Notes under the pieces: model-generated
Seen by the model: only the letters and a program-made list of their open reading frames with translations
Told to the model about the DNA's origin: nothing
Database searches by the model: none
Shown here: one piece after another, positions 1-7,009 of the stretch
Position numbering within the stretch: the stretch's first letter is position 1
How the letters are laid out: every line of letters begins with the position of its first letter
NCBI GenBank assembly: GCA_018055865.1
Contig: JAGPGR010000055.1
Coordinates: forward strand, 1 to 9,289
From: Paludibacteraceae bacterium
GTDB taxonomy: Bacteria > Bacteroidota > Bacteroidia > Bacteroidales > Paludibacteraceae
Direction of reading: 5' to 3'
DNA length: 9,289 bases
Program-made: the position numbers and the translations under genes

Positions 1-1
1 T

Positions 2-712
2 GTGAGTGAAGCCCGCATGTACATGTACCCTTCACATTCACAAAATAAAAAAGGAACTTCGGTGCTGATTTGCCACGGTGGTGGATATGGTGGATTGGCT
101 GTTGAAAAAGAAGGAGCCGAAATAGCCCGTTGGTTCAATAGTATTGGTGTTACCGCATTTGTGCTTTATTACCGTATGCCTTTCGGAAATCACCGCGTAC
201 CTTTGAAAGATGCCAATGTAGCTATGCAGATTATCCGTAAGAATGCAGTAGAGTGGAAACTCAATAAAAACAGAATCGGAATCATCGGTTTTTCGGCAGG
301 CGGACATCTGGCTGCTACACTTGGAACACATTACGATAAAGAAAATAAACCGTACTTCATGGCATTGATATATCCTGTAATTTCCTTTCGACCAGCGTTT
401 TTTCCGGGCGGAACGTGTGGAAATTTGTTGGGAGAAAATCCGGCTGAAGATTTAATCAGTTACTATTCCAACGAATTACATATAACCAGACATACTCCAC
501 CCACTTTTTTGGTGCATGCACTCAATGATGACGTGGTGGAGCCATTTCATAGTCAGGCATTTGCTGATTTGTTGAACGTGAAGAAAGTAAAACACAAATT
601 TGTTCTTTACAATCAGGGCGGTCATGGATTTGGAATGAGACCTCAAAATGTCGATGCTGACAATTGGCTTTTTGAATTGAAGGAGTGGCTGAAAAGCGAG
701 AAATTTATTTAA
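2..712 (+). CDS. Alpha/beta-hydrolase, acetyl-xylan / feruloyl esterase type (5'-partial)
   Basis: A serine hydrolase of the alpha/beta-hydrolase fold that probably removes acyl groups (acetyl or feruloyl) from plant or algal polysaccharides. Visible elements, counted from the first residue here, are the oxyanion-hole motif HGGGYGG (25-31), the nucleophile elbow GFSAGG (96-101, Ser98), a catalytic Asp in HALNDDVVEP (Asp176 or 177) and the catalytic His in GGHGFG (His208), so the triad is complete. The reading frame is open to the window edge. Position 2 is a GTG, but the fold is entered almost at once and no signal peptide is present, whereas related secreted esterases usually carry one, so I infer that the true start lies upstream. 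The stop is 20 nt before the family-16 glycoside hydrolase start, which suggests one transcript and joint action on a decorated glycan. The substrate cannot be fixed from sequence; a general lipase/esterase role is the main alternative. Confidence 0.88.
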   Translation: MSEARMYMYPSHSQNKKGTSVLICHGGGYGGLAVEKEGAEIARWFNSIGVTAFVLYYRMPFGNHRVPLKDANVAMQIIRKNAVEWKLNKNRIGIIGFSAGGHLAATLGTHYDKENKPYFMALIYPVISFRPAFFPGGTCGNLLGENPAEDLISYYSNELHITRHTPPTFLVHALNDDVVEPFHSQAFADLLNVKKVKHKFVLYNQGGHGFGMRPQNVDADNWLFELKEWLKSEKFI

Positions 713-732
713 AACTATAAAAATATTTACCG

Positions 733-1500
733 ATGAGACAATTAAAAACAACATTTATTTTACTTGCATTACTACTTAGTATTTCCGCTTTTTCTCAATC
801 TAAAAAAGAGTATAAACTCGTATGGCAGGATAACTTCAGAGGCAAAACCATTGACACCACAGCATGGACACATGAAGTGGCAAAACCGGGTTGGGTCAAT
901 AACGAAAAGCAGCGTTACACAGATGGTGAAAATGTAGTCCAAAAATGCGGTAAGCTGATACTCACCGCCCGGCATGAAAACAACGAATACACTTCATCGC
1001 GAATGATTACCAGAAATAAGCGAATTTTTACTCATGGTTTTTTCGAAATCAAAGCCAAACTGCCTCCTGGAATAGGCACCTGGCCTGCACTGTGGATGTT
1101 GGGTAATGATATCGAACAGGTAGGATGGCCTGCTTGCGGCGAATTAGATATCATGGAACATGTTGGTAGGGAACCCGGTGTTGTGTTTTCTTCTATTCAC
1201 AATTCTTCCGGTTACGGCGCTACTCCATACGGTGGAAAAGTCAAAATTAAACGCCCTTACGATAAATTTCATATCTATGCGATGGAATGGACACCGGAAT
1301 ATATTACTTTCTTTGTTGATGGACGTAAAATCTATCATTATAAACCGGAATCAAAAAATCATGAGAACTGGCCTTTTGACAAACCTGCTTATTTTATTTT
1401 CAATATTGCAATTGGAGGTAATCTGGGAGGTGAAATCGACAATTCGATTTTCCCAACTACCATGACTGTTGATTGGGTAAAAGTGTATCAGAAAAAATGA
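733..1500 (+). CDS. Secreted glycoside hydrolase family 16 (laminarinase-like endo-beta-glucanase)
   Basis: An endo-acting beta-glucan hydrolase, most likely cutting beta-1,3 or mixed beta-1,3/1,4 linkages by a retaining mechanism. Residues 1 to about 21 form a signal peptide (MRQLK, a hydrophobic stretch, then SAFS before Q), so it is exported. The catalytic signature GELDIMEH lies at 136-143: Glu137 is the expected nucleophile, Asp139 the helper and Glu142 the acid/base. The extra Met between Asp and Glu is the form typical of laminarinase-type members. WPALWML (117-123) and the C-terminal strand TVDWVKVYQ (245-253) also fit the fold. At 255 residues it is a single catalytic domain without a carbohydrate-binding module. 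The start follows an A/T-rich leader with no Shine-Dalgarno sequence, as is common in Bacteroidota. It sits 20 nt after the esterase gene and is probably co-transcribed with it. Family assignment is firm; exact linkage specificity is inference. Confidence 0.93.
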   Translation: MRQLKTTFILLALLLSISAFSQSKKEYKLVWQDNFRGKTIDTTAWTHEVAKPGWVNNEKQRYTDGENVVQKCGKLILTARHENNEYTSSRMITRNKRIFTHGFFEIKAKLPPGIGTWPALWMLGNDIEQVGWPACGELDIMEHVGREPGVVFSSIHNSSGYGATPYGGKVKIKRPYDKFHIYAMEWTPEYITFFVDGRKIYHYKPESKNHENWPFDKPAYFIFNIAIGGNLGGEIDNSIFPTTMTVDWVKVYQKK

Positions 1501-1536
1501 AATAAGAAGTAACAGAATAAAACTACATCTTATTTG

Positions 1537-1595
1537 CTCTAAATTAAACAATAAACTATCCTCATCAATTTTGTTAGATATTTTAGAGTTTTTTT
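1537..1595 (+). terminator. Possible terminator of the esterase / glycoside hydrolase transcript
   Basis: CTCTAAA (1537-1543) pairs with TTTAGAG (1582-1588), with extra partial pairing of AACAA and TTGTT inside, and is followed directly by seven T residues (1589-1595). The stem is A/T-rich and the loop long, so the call is tentative. A second weak stem, AAATAAGA (1500-1507) with TCTTATTT (1528-1535), lies just before it. Confidence 0.4.
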
Positions 1596-1660
1596 CAACG
1601 TTTTGTTCTGCACACGCTATCCGGATATATGGTTATTCATAGATACTTTTTAAGAAAAAT

Positions 1661-1767
1661 CCTCACTATCCACTGGATTTTATTTTGATGATAGTGGGGA
1701 AAGTGGGGAAAGTGGGGAAACGGAGGAAAAAAATGTCCACAATCCCCAATTTCCCCACTTTCCCCAA
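1661..1767. repeat. G-rich tandem repeat facing its own C-rich inverted copy
   Basis: Three perfect tandem copies of GTGGGGAAA occupy 1694-1720. After a 20-nt spacer, 1741-1767 holds three C-rich units (AATCCCCAA, TTTCCCCAC, TTTCCCCAA) that form an imperfect inverted copy, giving a possible stem of about 27 bp. A second hairpin overlaps it: CCTCACTATC (1661-1670) with GATAGTGGGG (1690-1699), 9 of 10 paired. The element lies between the convergent ends of the glycoside hydrolase and the Argonaute remnant. The repeated GGGG runs also allow a G-quadruplex on either strand. It could be a bidirectional terminator, an interspersed palindromic repeat or a scar left with the Argonaute fragment. Confidence 0.7.
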
Positions 1768-1777
1768 CGTGCTGATT

Positions 1778-2590
1778 TTATAAAAACCACAGGTTGTCAT
1801 TCCCAATGTTTGAAGGAATATCACTACCGTTGAAATGCGGGGCAATTTGAGCCACCATTTCGGGATATTTGATTGTGACCGGCAGGTTTTGTTGCTTGAC
1901 TGATTTCCAGTAAATACGAGAGAATTGATAAACCTGGTCGATAAGCCCATTGATAATTTTGGTGTCTGATTGCAGTTCACTGTCTGTCGGACAACTTATT
2001 GTTAATTTTACCGGAAAGGGGTAACCGTCCATTCCTTTGTAAGTGTTGTCTTCGTAACGGGTGTTGTTGCAAAGTAAAAATGTTTTATTGCCGAGATTTA
2101 TATATCTGCCACTGTAAGGCATTTTCTCTGAAAACTTATCGTCGAATACCACAAAGTCTTCGGATTCAGTTTTGTTGATTGTAACCACAAACACCGGTAT
2201 GTTGAGGTCTAAATTGTGAAGTACCTTTTCGATGGGCTTTATTTCTTCTTCCGACATTTCTTTGTAGAAATGAATGACAAGCCGGTTTGGTTTGTTGTTG
2301 ATATTAGCATAATTGATTATGGCATCTTCGATAGAGCCGGCCAGTTCGGAAACCTCGTACTTGTGGAAATACTCGAATGAATTAAATGCCCCTGTGTTAT
2401 CGAATGAGAATGCAGAAGCGATATATTGTACGTTTGTATCGGTATTTTTGAACGCTCCGACACCAATGACAAGTTCTTTTGCTTCAGGCATATTGATACG
2501 CCAGGGAATACCCCCGAGTTTCGCATTTACGGCAATGGCTATATTTTGCAGGGTATAAGCAAAGTTTTGTCCTGTTTTGCCTGATTTTTC
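1778..2590 (-). pseudogene. Truncated prokaryotic Argonaute: PIWI-domain remnant, catalytically substituted
   Basis: This is the C-terminal portion of a prokaryotic Argonaute, a guide-directed nucleic-acid-binding defence protein. Recognition rests on NAKLGGIPWRI just before the Met at 2491, then (counting from that Met) LVIGVGAF (7-14), RLVIHFYK (70-77), MPYSGRYINLG (124-134), NNTRY (142-146), IDQVYQFSRIYW (184-195), LPVTIKYPEMVAQIAPHF (203-220) and the C-terminal NLWFL. The N, PAZ and most of the MID regions of a typical long Argonaute are absent. Where active members carry catalytic Asp after VIG-x, Gly12 is found, and the position of the Asp in 'IHRDG' is occupied by FYK, so slicing is not expected. 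The only ATG (2491) lies inside the conserved domain. Upstream the frame stays open to a TAG at 2834-2836 with no ATG, GTG or TTG codon, so I call it broken. A short translated PIWI fragment from 2491 is the alternative. No partner nuclease, SIR2 or TIR gene is nearby. The 5' limit of homology, about 2590, is my estimate. Confidence 0.8.
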
Positions 2591-2833
2591 CAGCGCAACA
2601 CTAAAGGTATCTCCTGTATTAAAGTTAGATTTAGTTAAAACTATTGCTGAGTAATATTCTCCATTTTGAATATTATTAGAAAATACACTTAACTGACCAC
2701 TGGAATTATATGTTGGTTGGGGTGAATCTATATTTAGACACTCTTGGGGGAGTGCTATCTCAGTAGTTGACCCATCATTAGAAACGTTGTAACAAATTCC
2801 GCAAAAATTTTCAGGTGGTGGTGTGGTAACCCC
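2591..2833 (-). other. Open in-frame segment of unknown origin fused upstream of the Argonaute remnant
   Basis: On the - strand this stretch reads in the same frame as the PIWI remnant, with no stop between the TAG at 2834-2836 and the Argonaute. Translated, it begins with TTPPPENFCGICYNV, is rich in Ser, Asn, Thr and Gly, and continues through GQLSVFSNN and NFNTGDTFSVALE. I recognise no Argonaute MID or PAZ motif in it. The composition resembles a beta-rich surface or structural protein, but I do not recognise a family. It has no start codon. Directly upstream is a run of five G residues, and adding one base there would join this frame to a short open stretch reading VTVNLIGLGG (to about 2864), so a frameshift is possible. 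It may be a fragment of another gene joined by deletion, or a diverged part of the same Argonaute. Confidence 0.4.
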
Positions 2834-2910
2834 CTAGTCCAATAAGATTTACAGTCACACGTGGTCAGATTAAGTCAATATTTCAATAAATAACAATAAA
2901 TATAGAAAAT

Positions 2911-2943
2911 AAAAAACCACTGTAAATCAAATGTTTACAGTGG
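2911..2943 (-). terminator. Rho-independent terminator of dnaK
   Basis: A perfect 10-bp stem, CCACTGTAAA (2917-2926) with TTTACAGTGG (2934-2943) around a 7-nt loop, is followed on the - strand by six T residues (2916-2911). It starts 34 nt after the dnaK stop and should separate dnaK from the Argonaute remnant. Confidence 0.92.
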
Positions 2944-2977
2944 CTTGTCTATTGAAATTAATCGTTATTTTTGGAAT

Positions 2978-4912
2978 TTATTTCACTTCTTCGAAATCCA
3001 CATCAGTTACATCACCGGGTTGGTCATTGCCTCCCTGATTTGGGTTTTGTCCGAAGTTTTGTCCGCCGAAGTCCTGAGGACCGGCTTGCTGTCCACCTGC
3101 CTGAGCGTTCTGAGCGTTGTACATGTCCTGACTGGCAGCCTGGAATGCAGCATTCAGATCGTTGGTGGCTGCATCGATTCCGGCCAGATCCTGATTCTTG
3201 TGAGCATCTTTCAGACGTGCCAAAGCGCTTTCAATCTCACCTTTTTTGTCAGCAGGTAGTTTGTCTCCAATGTCTTTCAGCTGTTTTTCGGTATTAAAAA
3301 TCAGACTGTCGGCATGATTCAACTTGTCGATACGTTCTTTTTCCTGTAAGTCGGCAGCAGCGTTGGCAGCAGCTTCGTCTTTCATACGTTTGATTTCGGC
3401 ATCGCTCAGTCCGGATGATGCTTCAATTCGGATACTTTGCTGTTTTCCTGTAGCTTTATCTTTGGCCGATACGTGCAGAATACCGTTAGCATCAATGTCG
3501 AATGTAACTTCTATCTGTGGCACTCCGCGCATAGCCGGCATAATTCCGTCCAGATGGAAACGGCCGAGCGATTTGTTGTGAGATGCCAGCGGACGTTCGC
3601 CCTGCAGCACGTGTATTTCTACCGATGGCTGGTTGTCGGAAGCCGTAGTAAATGTTTCCGATTTTTTGGTCGGTATTGTTGTGTTGGCTTCTATCAATTT
3701 GGTCATCACACTGCCCATGGTTTCTATTCCTAACGACAGAGGAGTAACGTCGAGCAACAGAATGTCTTTCACATCGCCGCTCAGCACGCCACCCTGAATA
3801 GCAGCTCCGATGGCAACCACTTCGTCGGGATTTACACCTTTCGAAGGTGTTTTTCCGAAGAATTTTTCCACTGCAGTTTGAATGGCGGGAATACGGGTAG
3901 AACCACCCACCAGAATTACTTCGTTGATGTCGTTTACTGTCAGATTGGCATTTTTCAACGCTGTACGGCAAGGTTCAATGGTGCGTTGAATGAGGTCGTC
4001 TATCAGTTGTTCGAATTTAGCACGTGTGAGTGTGCGAACCAGGTGACGTGGCACACCATCAACAGGCATAATGTAAGGCAAGTTGATTTCGGTCGAAGTA
4101 GTGTTAGAAAGCTCTATTTTAGCTTTTTCAGCCGCTTCTTTCAGTCGTTGCAAGGACATGGGGTCTTTGCTCAAATCAATTCCGCTGTTATCGTTTTTGA
4201 ATTCCTGAACTAACCATTCGATAATGCGTTGGTCGAAGTCATCACCTCCCAGGTGAGTATCACCATCGGTCGATTTTACTTCGAATACGCCATCACCCAG
4301 TTCCAGTACAGATACGTCGTGAGTACCACCTCCGCAGTCGAACACCACTATTTTCATATCCTTGTTCGTCTTGTCGAGTCCGTAAGCCAGGGCTGCTGCT
4401 GTAGGTTCATTGATAATACGTTTCACGTTCAATCCTGCAATCTCACCGGCTTCTTTCGTAGCCTGACGTTGCGAGTCGTTGAAGTAAGCGGGCACAGTGA
4501 TTACGGCATCAGTCACTTCCTGTCCCAGGTAGTCTTCGGCTGTTTTTTTCATTTTCTGAAGAATGATGGCCGAAATTTCCTGCGGAGAATACAGACGGCT
4601 GTCAATGTCCACACGTGGTGTGTTGTTGTCGCCGCGAACCACTTTGAAAGGAACACGTGCAACTTCTTTATTCAACCGATCGAATGTTTCACCCATGAAA
4701 CGTTTGATTGAGCTCACGGTTTTGGTCGGATTTGTAATGGCCTGACGTTTAGCCGGGTCACCCACTTTGCGTTCGCCTCCTTCTACAAAACCAACTACTG
4801 AAGGAGTGGTGCGTTTTCCTTCGCTGTTTGTGATAACGATAGGTTCGTTACCTTCCATCACGGAAACACACGAGTTGGTGGTTCCCAGGTCTATTCCAAT
4901 TATTTTTCCCAT
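2978..4912 (-). CDS. dnaK: Molecular chaperone DnaK (Hsp70)
   Basis: ATP-dependent cytosolic chaperone that binds exposed hydrophobic segments of unfolded proteins and works with DnaJ and GrpE. At 644 residues it is full length. The N-terminal ATPase domain shows phosphate-1 motif GIDLGTTNS (6-14), [11 protein letters not shown] (168-178), phosphate-2 motif FDCGGGTHD (191-199) and adenosine motif VGGSTRIP (335-342). The interdomain linker and start of the substrate-binding domain are at [13 protein letters not shown] (383-395). A helical lid follows, then a Gly/Gln/Asn-rich tail (about 604-632) and the usual acidic end DFEEVK. Phosphate-2 is slightly unusual: Cys193 and His198 stand where most DnaK have Leu and Phe. 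The gene appears monocistronic, with its own terminator and no dnaJ or grpE beside it. I saw no CIRCE operator upstream. A loose -7-like TATCATTTG lies on the - strand at 4977-4985 but has the wrong internal spacing, so the promoter is unassigned. Confidence 0.99.
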   Translation of the reverse strand: MGKIIGIDLGTTNSCVSVMEGNEPIVITNSEGKRTTPSVVGFVEGGERKVGDPAKRQAITNPTKTVSSIKRFMGETFDRLNKEVARVPFKVVRGDNNTPRVDIDSRLYSPQEISAIILQKMKKTAEDYLGQEVTDAVITVPAYFNDSQRQATKEAGEIAGLNVKRIINEPTAAALAYGLDKTNKDMKIVVFDCGGGTHDVSVLELGDGVFEVKSTDGDTHLGGDDFDQRIIEWLVQEFKNDNSGIDLSKDPMSLQRLKEAAEKAKIELSNTTSTEINLPYIMPVDGVPRHLVRTLTRAKFEQLIDDLIQRTIEPCRTALKNANLTVNDINEVILVGGSTRIPAIQTAVEKFFGKTPSKGVNPDEVVAIGAAIQGGVLSGDVKDILLLDVTPLSLGIETMGSVMTKLIEANTTIPTKKSETFTTASDNQPSVEIHVLQGERPLASHNKSLGRFHLDGIMPAMRGVPQIEVTFDIDANGILHVSAKDKATGKQQSIRIEASSGLSDAEIKRMKDEAAANAAADLQEKERIDKLNHADSLIFNTEKQLKDIGDKLPADKKGEIESALARLKDAHKNQDLAGIDAATNDLNAAFQAASQDMYNAQNAQAGGQQAGPQDFGGQNFGQNPNQGGNDQPGDVTDVDFEEVK

Positions 4913-5087
4913 AATGCTTTTATATATTAATATTTATTTTATTCCTGTAAAAAAAATCGTTACGCTTCTGTTTTTACAAATGATATGCCATGCCTGTTTT
5001 TTTGAATTTTTAAATAAATTTGGCAGGAAATCTGCAAAAACAGACGTGAATCGGTCGGAAAAAACTGACAAAAAGGCAGGTTTTTGT

Positions 5088-5128
5088 AAAAAAAAATACT
5101 TACAGCTCTTTTTTTTGCTGTAAGTATT
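5088..5128 (-). terminator. Rho-independent terminator after the outer-membrane protein pair
   Basis: AATACTTACAGC (5095-5106) pairs perfectly over 12 bp with GCTGTAAGTATT (5117-5128) around a 10-nt T-rich loop. On the - strand it is followed by a T-run down to 5088. It starts 22 nt after the stop of the gene at 5150-5635 and should end that transcript before dnaK. Confidence 0.9.
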
Positions 5129-5149
5129 GAGTATCGGATTCTTTTTTTT

Positions 5150-5635
5150 CTAGAAAGTATATCCCAATGAAATGCCTCCCCAGGGAAAGATATCCATATC
5201 GAAAAGTAAAGGAGTAAAACCGACACGGAACAGAAAGCCGCCTTTGCGGGGCTGGTATCGATAGCCGACTCTCAAAACCGGAATCTGAAAAAGAATTAAA
5301 CTTGCACCGGTTTCAAGATGGTGCGAATTTTTACCAAACAACAGGTTGGCTTCGGGAGTAAAGAAAAACAATGTAGATTGGGTGGGTGTAGGCTCATCCC
5401 GGTACGTCATCATATCAAGAAGTCCTAATCCGGCACCAAATGCCAGTTTTGTACCTTCTGAAACATACATTGAGTAATCGTAATTGAGGGAATAGGCGCC
5501 GGAATTTCCACCTAATTCCAGGTAAACGGAATGATGCTTGAATTTAGTATTTGCTTCTTCCGGATTGCATTGTGCATGCAAAAAGCCAAGGCTGAATACT
5601 GTAATTAATATAAAACCAATTGTTCTGTTCATCAT
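5150..5635 (-). CDS. Small exported outer-membrane beta-barrel-like protein (paralogue 1)
   Basis: A 161-residue protein of unknown function. Residues 1 to about 21 form a signal peptide (MMNRT, hydrophobic core, LHA before Q). Cys23 does not sit in a convincing lipobox, so a lipoprotein is unlikely. The mature part alternates polar and hydrophobic residues with frequent Gly and aromatics, and ends in GYTF; a terminal Phe is typical of outer-membrane beta-barrels. It is clearly paralogous to the gene just upstream at 5645-6127: both share YLxxGG (38-43), YSLNY (48-52), a LLxGK...LExG block (about 98-110), GYR(Y/F) followed by GGFLFRVG (132-139) and the end GYTF. The two genes are separated by 9 nt, are surely co-transcribed, and this one precedes a strong terminator. 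Outer-membrane location is inference from sequence pattern; no substrate or partner can be named. Confidence 0.85.
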   Translation of the reverse strand: MMNRTIGFILITVFSLGFLHAQCNPEEANTKFKHHSVYLELGGNSGAYSLNYDYSMYVSEGTKLAFGAGLGLLDMMTYRDEPTPTQSTLFFFTPEANLLFGKNSHHLETGASLILFQIPVLRVGYRYQPRKGGFLFRVGFTPLLFDMDIFPWGGISLGYTF

Positions 5636-5644
5636 TTTTTTTGC

Positions 5645-6127
5645 CTAGAAAGTGTAACCAAAAGATAAATATCCCCAGGGGATGACACCTCTTTTTGTAG
5701 CTCCTAAAGGATCTAACATCATAGCCGAAACCGGCGACAACCCGACGCGGAATAAAAATCCTCCGGGAGATTCGAAGCGGTAGCCAAGCCGGGGTGAAAA
5801 CAAAAATTCTTTTTCTTCACCAAAAAACACGGATGGGGTAATGCCAATTTCAAGATTATGAGTTTTGCCGAGCAGGTAGTTCACATGCAGACCTGCTAAA
5901 AGAGATGCATCTTTGGTAGGAGGTATGATCATCATACCGCCACCCAATCCGAATCGATGATTATCGGCCAGTGAAATCCGATGCTCGTAATTCAGTGAAT
6001 ACCATAATGCCCAGCCACCTATGTCAAGATATGTGGCATTTTTTCTGTCCCAGTTGGTTTTAGATTGTGCTGTAAGACTGCTGAAGAGTAATATTGAGAT
6101 GCATACTATTAGACAGATTTTTCTCAT
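5645..6127 (-). CDS. Small exported outer-membrane beta-barrel-like protein (paralogue 2)
   Basis: A 160-residue exported protein of unknown function, paralogue of the gene at 5150-5635. I chose the ATG at 6127 because it begins a proper signal peptide (MRKI, hydrophobic stretch, SLTA before QS, residues 1-20). The longer frame from 6190 adds 21 polar residues that would bury the signal. Shared blocks with the neighbour are YLDIGG (33-38), YSLNY (43-47), LLGKTHNLEIG (85-95), GYRF (115-118), GGFLFRVG (122-129) and the terminal FGYTF. It differs by a longer loop before the last strand (about 139-149). Glycine-rich alternation and the terminal Phe suggest a small outer-membrane barrel. It follows rimM after 88 nt that contain no clear terminator, so it could be read from the rimM transcript or from an unrecognised promoter. 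Confidence 0.84.
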   Translation of the reverse strand: MRKICLIVCISILLFSSLTAQSKTNWDRKNATYLDIGGWALWYSLNYEHRISLADNHRFGLGGGMMIIPPTKDASLLAGLHVNYLLGKTHNLEIGITPSVFFGEEKEFLFSPRLGYRFESPGGFLFRVGLSPVSAMMLDPLGATKRGVIPWGYLSFGYTF

Positions 6128-6215
6128 GATGATTAATTTTGCTGGTGAGTCGTTTATTCTATGATGGTTTTTTGACCCAAAACGCTGCACCCGTTAAAGT
6201 TAAAAAAACGTAATT

Positions 6216-6734
6216 CTACAGATCAAGTAATCCTTCGGGTAAATTCACAGTGATTATTTTTAAATTGTGATCAATGCCTGTTATGTATTCATCAGCAACG
6301 GGTATGAGCACTTCGCCGGATTCGGTTTCCACCACAAAAAGGGCGTTGGCAGTGCTCTGATCAACTGCCAGCACCCGGCCTATGCTTCCTTTTTCTTCGT
6401 CTGTTATTTCGAATCCAACAAAATATTCAGTTTCAATTTCACTGTTATCTATTTCGTCCAGAAACGTGTTGGGCAGGTAAATAGTAAGTCCTGTATACTC
6501 ACGAGCCTGCTCCTCGCTATCAATTCGTTCCAGTTTGAGCAGTCCGGTGGTGTCAGTTTTCATGCGCACATGTTCGAGATAGAAAGGCACGAGCAGACCT
6601 TCCGGCTCGAGGAGTATGAACTTCACATCCACGTCTTCGAGAATGGTCGAAGTGGTTGTAAACGACAATTCACCCCTCAGCCCGTGGGCTTTGGTGATTT
6701 GTCCGATTGGGAAAATCGCATTTTTAAGTATCAT
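6216..6734 (-). CDS. rimM: Ribosome maturation factor RimM
   Basis: RimM binds ribosomal protein S19 and assists maturation of the 30S head, including 3'-end processing of 16S rRNA. The N-terminal domain opens with FPIGQITKAHGLRGEL (8-23), the most conserved block of the family. The C-terminal PRC-barrel domain covers about 104-172, with YFVGFEI (104-110), IGRVLAV (118-124), ALFVV (131-135) and VLIPVADEYI (142-151). I place the start at the ATG at 6734, giving 172 residues, the usual length. An earlier ATG at 6830 would add 32 residues translated from a palindromic spacer and from the end of the upstream gene. In many bacteria rimM lies in rpsP-rimM-trmD-rplS; here it instead follows a small helix-turn-helix gene and a HIT gene, and is followed by two outer-membrane protein genes. 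Confidence 0.96.
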   Translation of the reverse strand: MILKNAIFPIGQITKAHGLRGELSFTTTSTILEDVDVKFILLEPEGLLVPFYLEHVRMKTDTTGLLKLERIDSEEQAREYTGLTIYLPNTFLDEIDNSEIETEYFVGFEITDEEKGSIGRVLAVDQSTANALFVVETESGEVLIPVADEYITGIDHNLKIITVNLPEGLLDL

Positions 6735-6743
6735 GGGATATAA

Positions 6744-6780
6744 AATTCCCCCGTTTTTCACATCGAAAAATGGGGGATTT
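6744..6780. repeat. Palindromic spacer between the helix-turn-helix gene and rimM
   Basis: AATTCCCCCGTTTTTC (6744-6759) pairs with GAAAAATGGGGGATTT (6765-6780) around a 5-nt loop: 14 of 16 positions are Watson-Crick and one more is a G-T wobble. It fills most of the 58-nt gap before the rimM ATG. No long T-run follows on the - strand, so it is a poor terminator for the upstream gene. C-rich/G-rich hairpins like this recur between genes in Bacteroidota genomes, so an interspersed palindromic repeat is the likely explanation. In mRNA it would form a stable hairpin just ahead of rimM. Confidence 0.7.
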
Positions 6781-6792
6781 AGAGGGCTTTTT

Positions 6793-6969
6793 TTATTTAG
6801 CTGTCCACATGCAGCGAACCGGAGAAACAATCAATTCTTCTTTTTTCAGTTGATTCATGGCTTTGTCCACTTCTTTGCGGTCAAGTCCGGTAAGTTCCAC
6901 TATTTTTCCGGCATTTACGGGCGCATCTGCTTTTTTAATGGCGTCCAGCACTTTTTCTTTTGCTTCCAT
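6793..6969 (-). CDS. Small winged-helix / helix-turn-helix protein, 58 residues
   Basis: A short gene read from the ATG at 6969 to a TAA at 6793-6795. It begins MEAKEKVLDAIKKADAP and continues with GKIVELTGLDRKEVDKAM (21-38), which has the helix-turn-helix pattern of a reduced winged helix: helix, turn at TGLDR, recognition helix. It ends with LKKEELIVSPVRCMWTAK (41-58), probably the wing strands. Small proteins of this shape, ending in a 'SP-x-R-C' strand, occur as lone DNA-binding proteins in Bacteroidota and other phyla; I recognise the pattern but no named member. It lies 40 nt downstream of the HIT gene and 58 nt upstream of rimM on the same strand, so it may belong to the same transcript. 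A DNA-binding role is inferred from fold only; targets are unknown. Confidence 0.85.
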   Translation of the reverse strand: MEAKEKVLDAIKKADAPVNAGKIVELTGLDRKEVDKAMNQLKKEELIVSPVRCMWTAK

Positions 6970-7009
6970 AATTAAATGATAAAAATTAAATTTTTATATA
7001 ACATTATTT

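Noticed and set aside
3492..3971. Long open frame of 159 codons on the - strand within dnaK, in another frame
   Set aside because: It lies wholly inside dnaK, has a biased Arg/Ser composition and no recognisable domain; it is a by-product of dnaK codon use.
4229..4711. 160-codon open frame on the + strand opposite dnaK
   Set aside because: It is fully antisense to a conserved gene, shows no family motif and has no promoter or ribosome site.
4913..5000. CIRCE operator or heat-shock promoter upstream of dnaK
   Set aside because: No TTAGCACTC/GAGTGCTAA inverted repeat is present, and the only -7-like site has the wrong spacing and no -33 partner.
6267..6743. 158-codon open frame on the + strand opposite rimM
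   Set aside because: The - strand frame is an unmistakable RimM; the + strand translation has no recognisable features.
6735..6830. N-terminal extension of RimM from an ATG at 6830
   Set aside because: The extra 32 residues come from the palindromic spacer and the end of the small helix-turn-helix gene and match nothing in RimM; the ATG at 6734 gives the family length.
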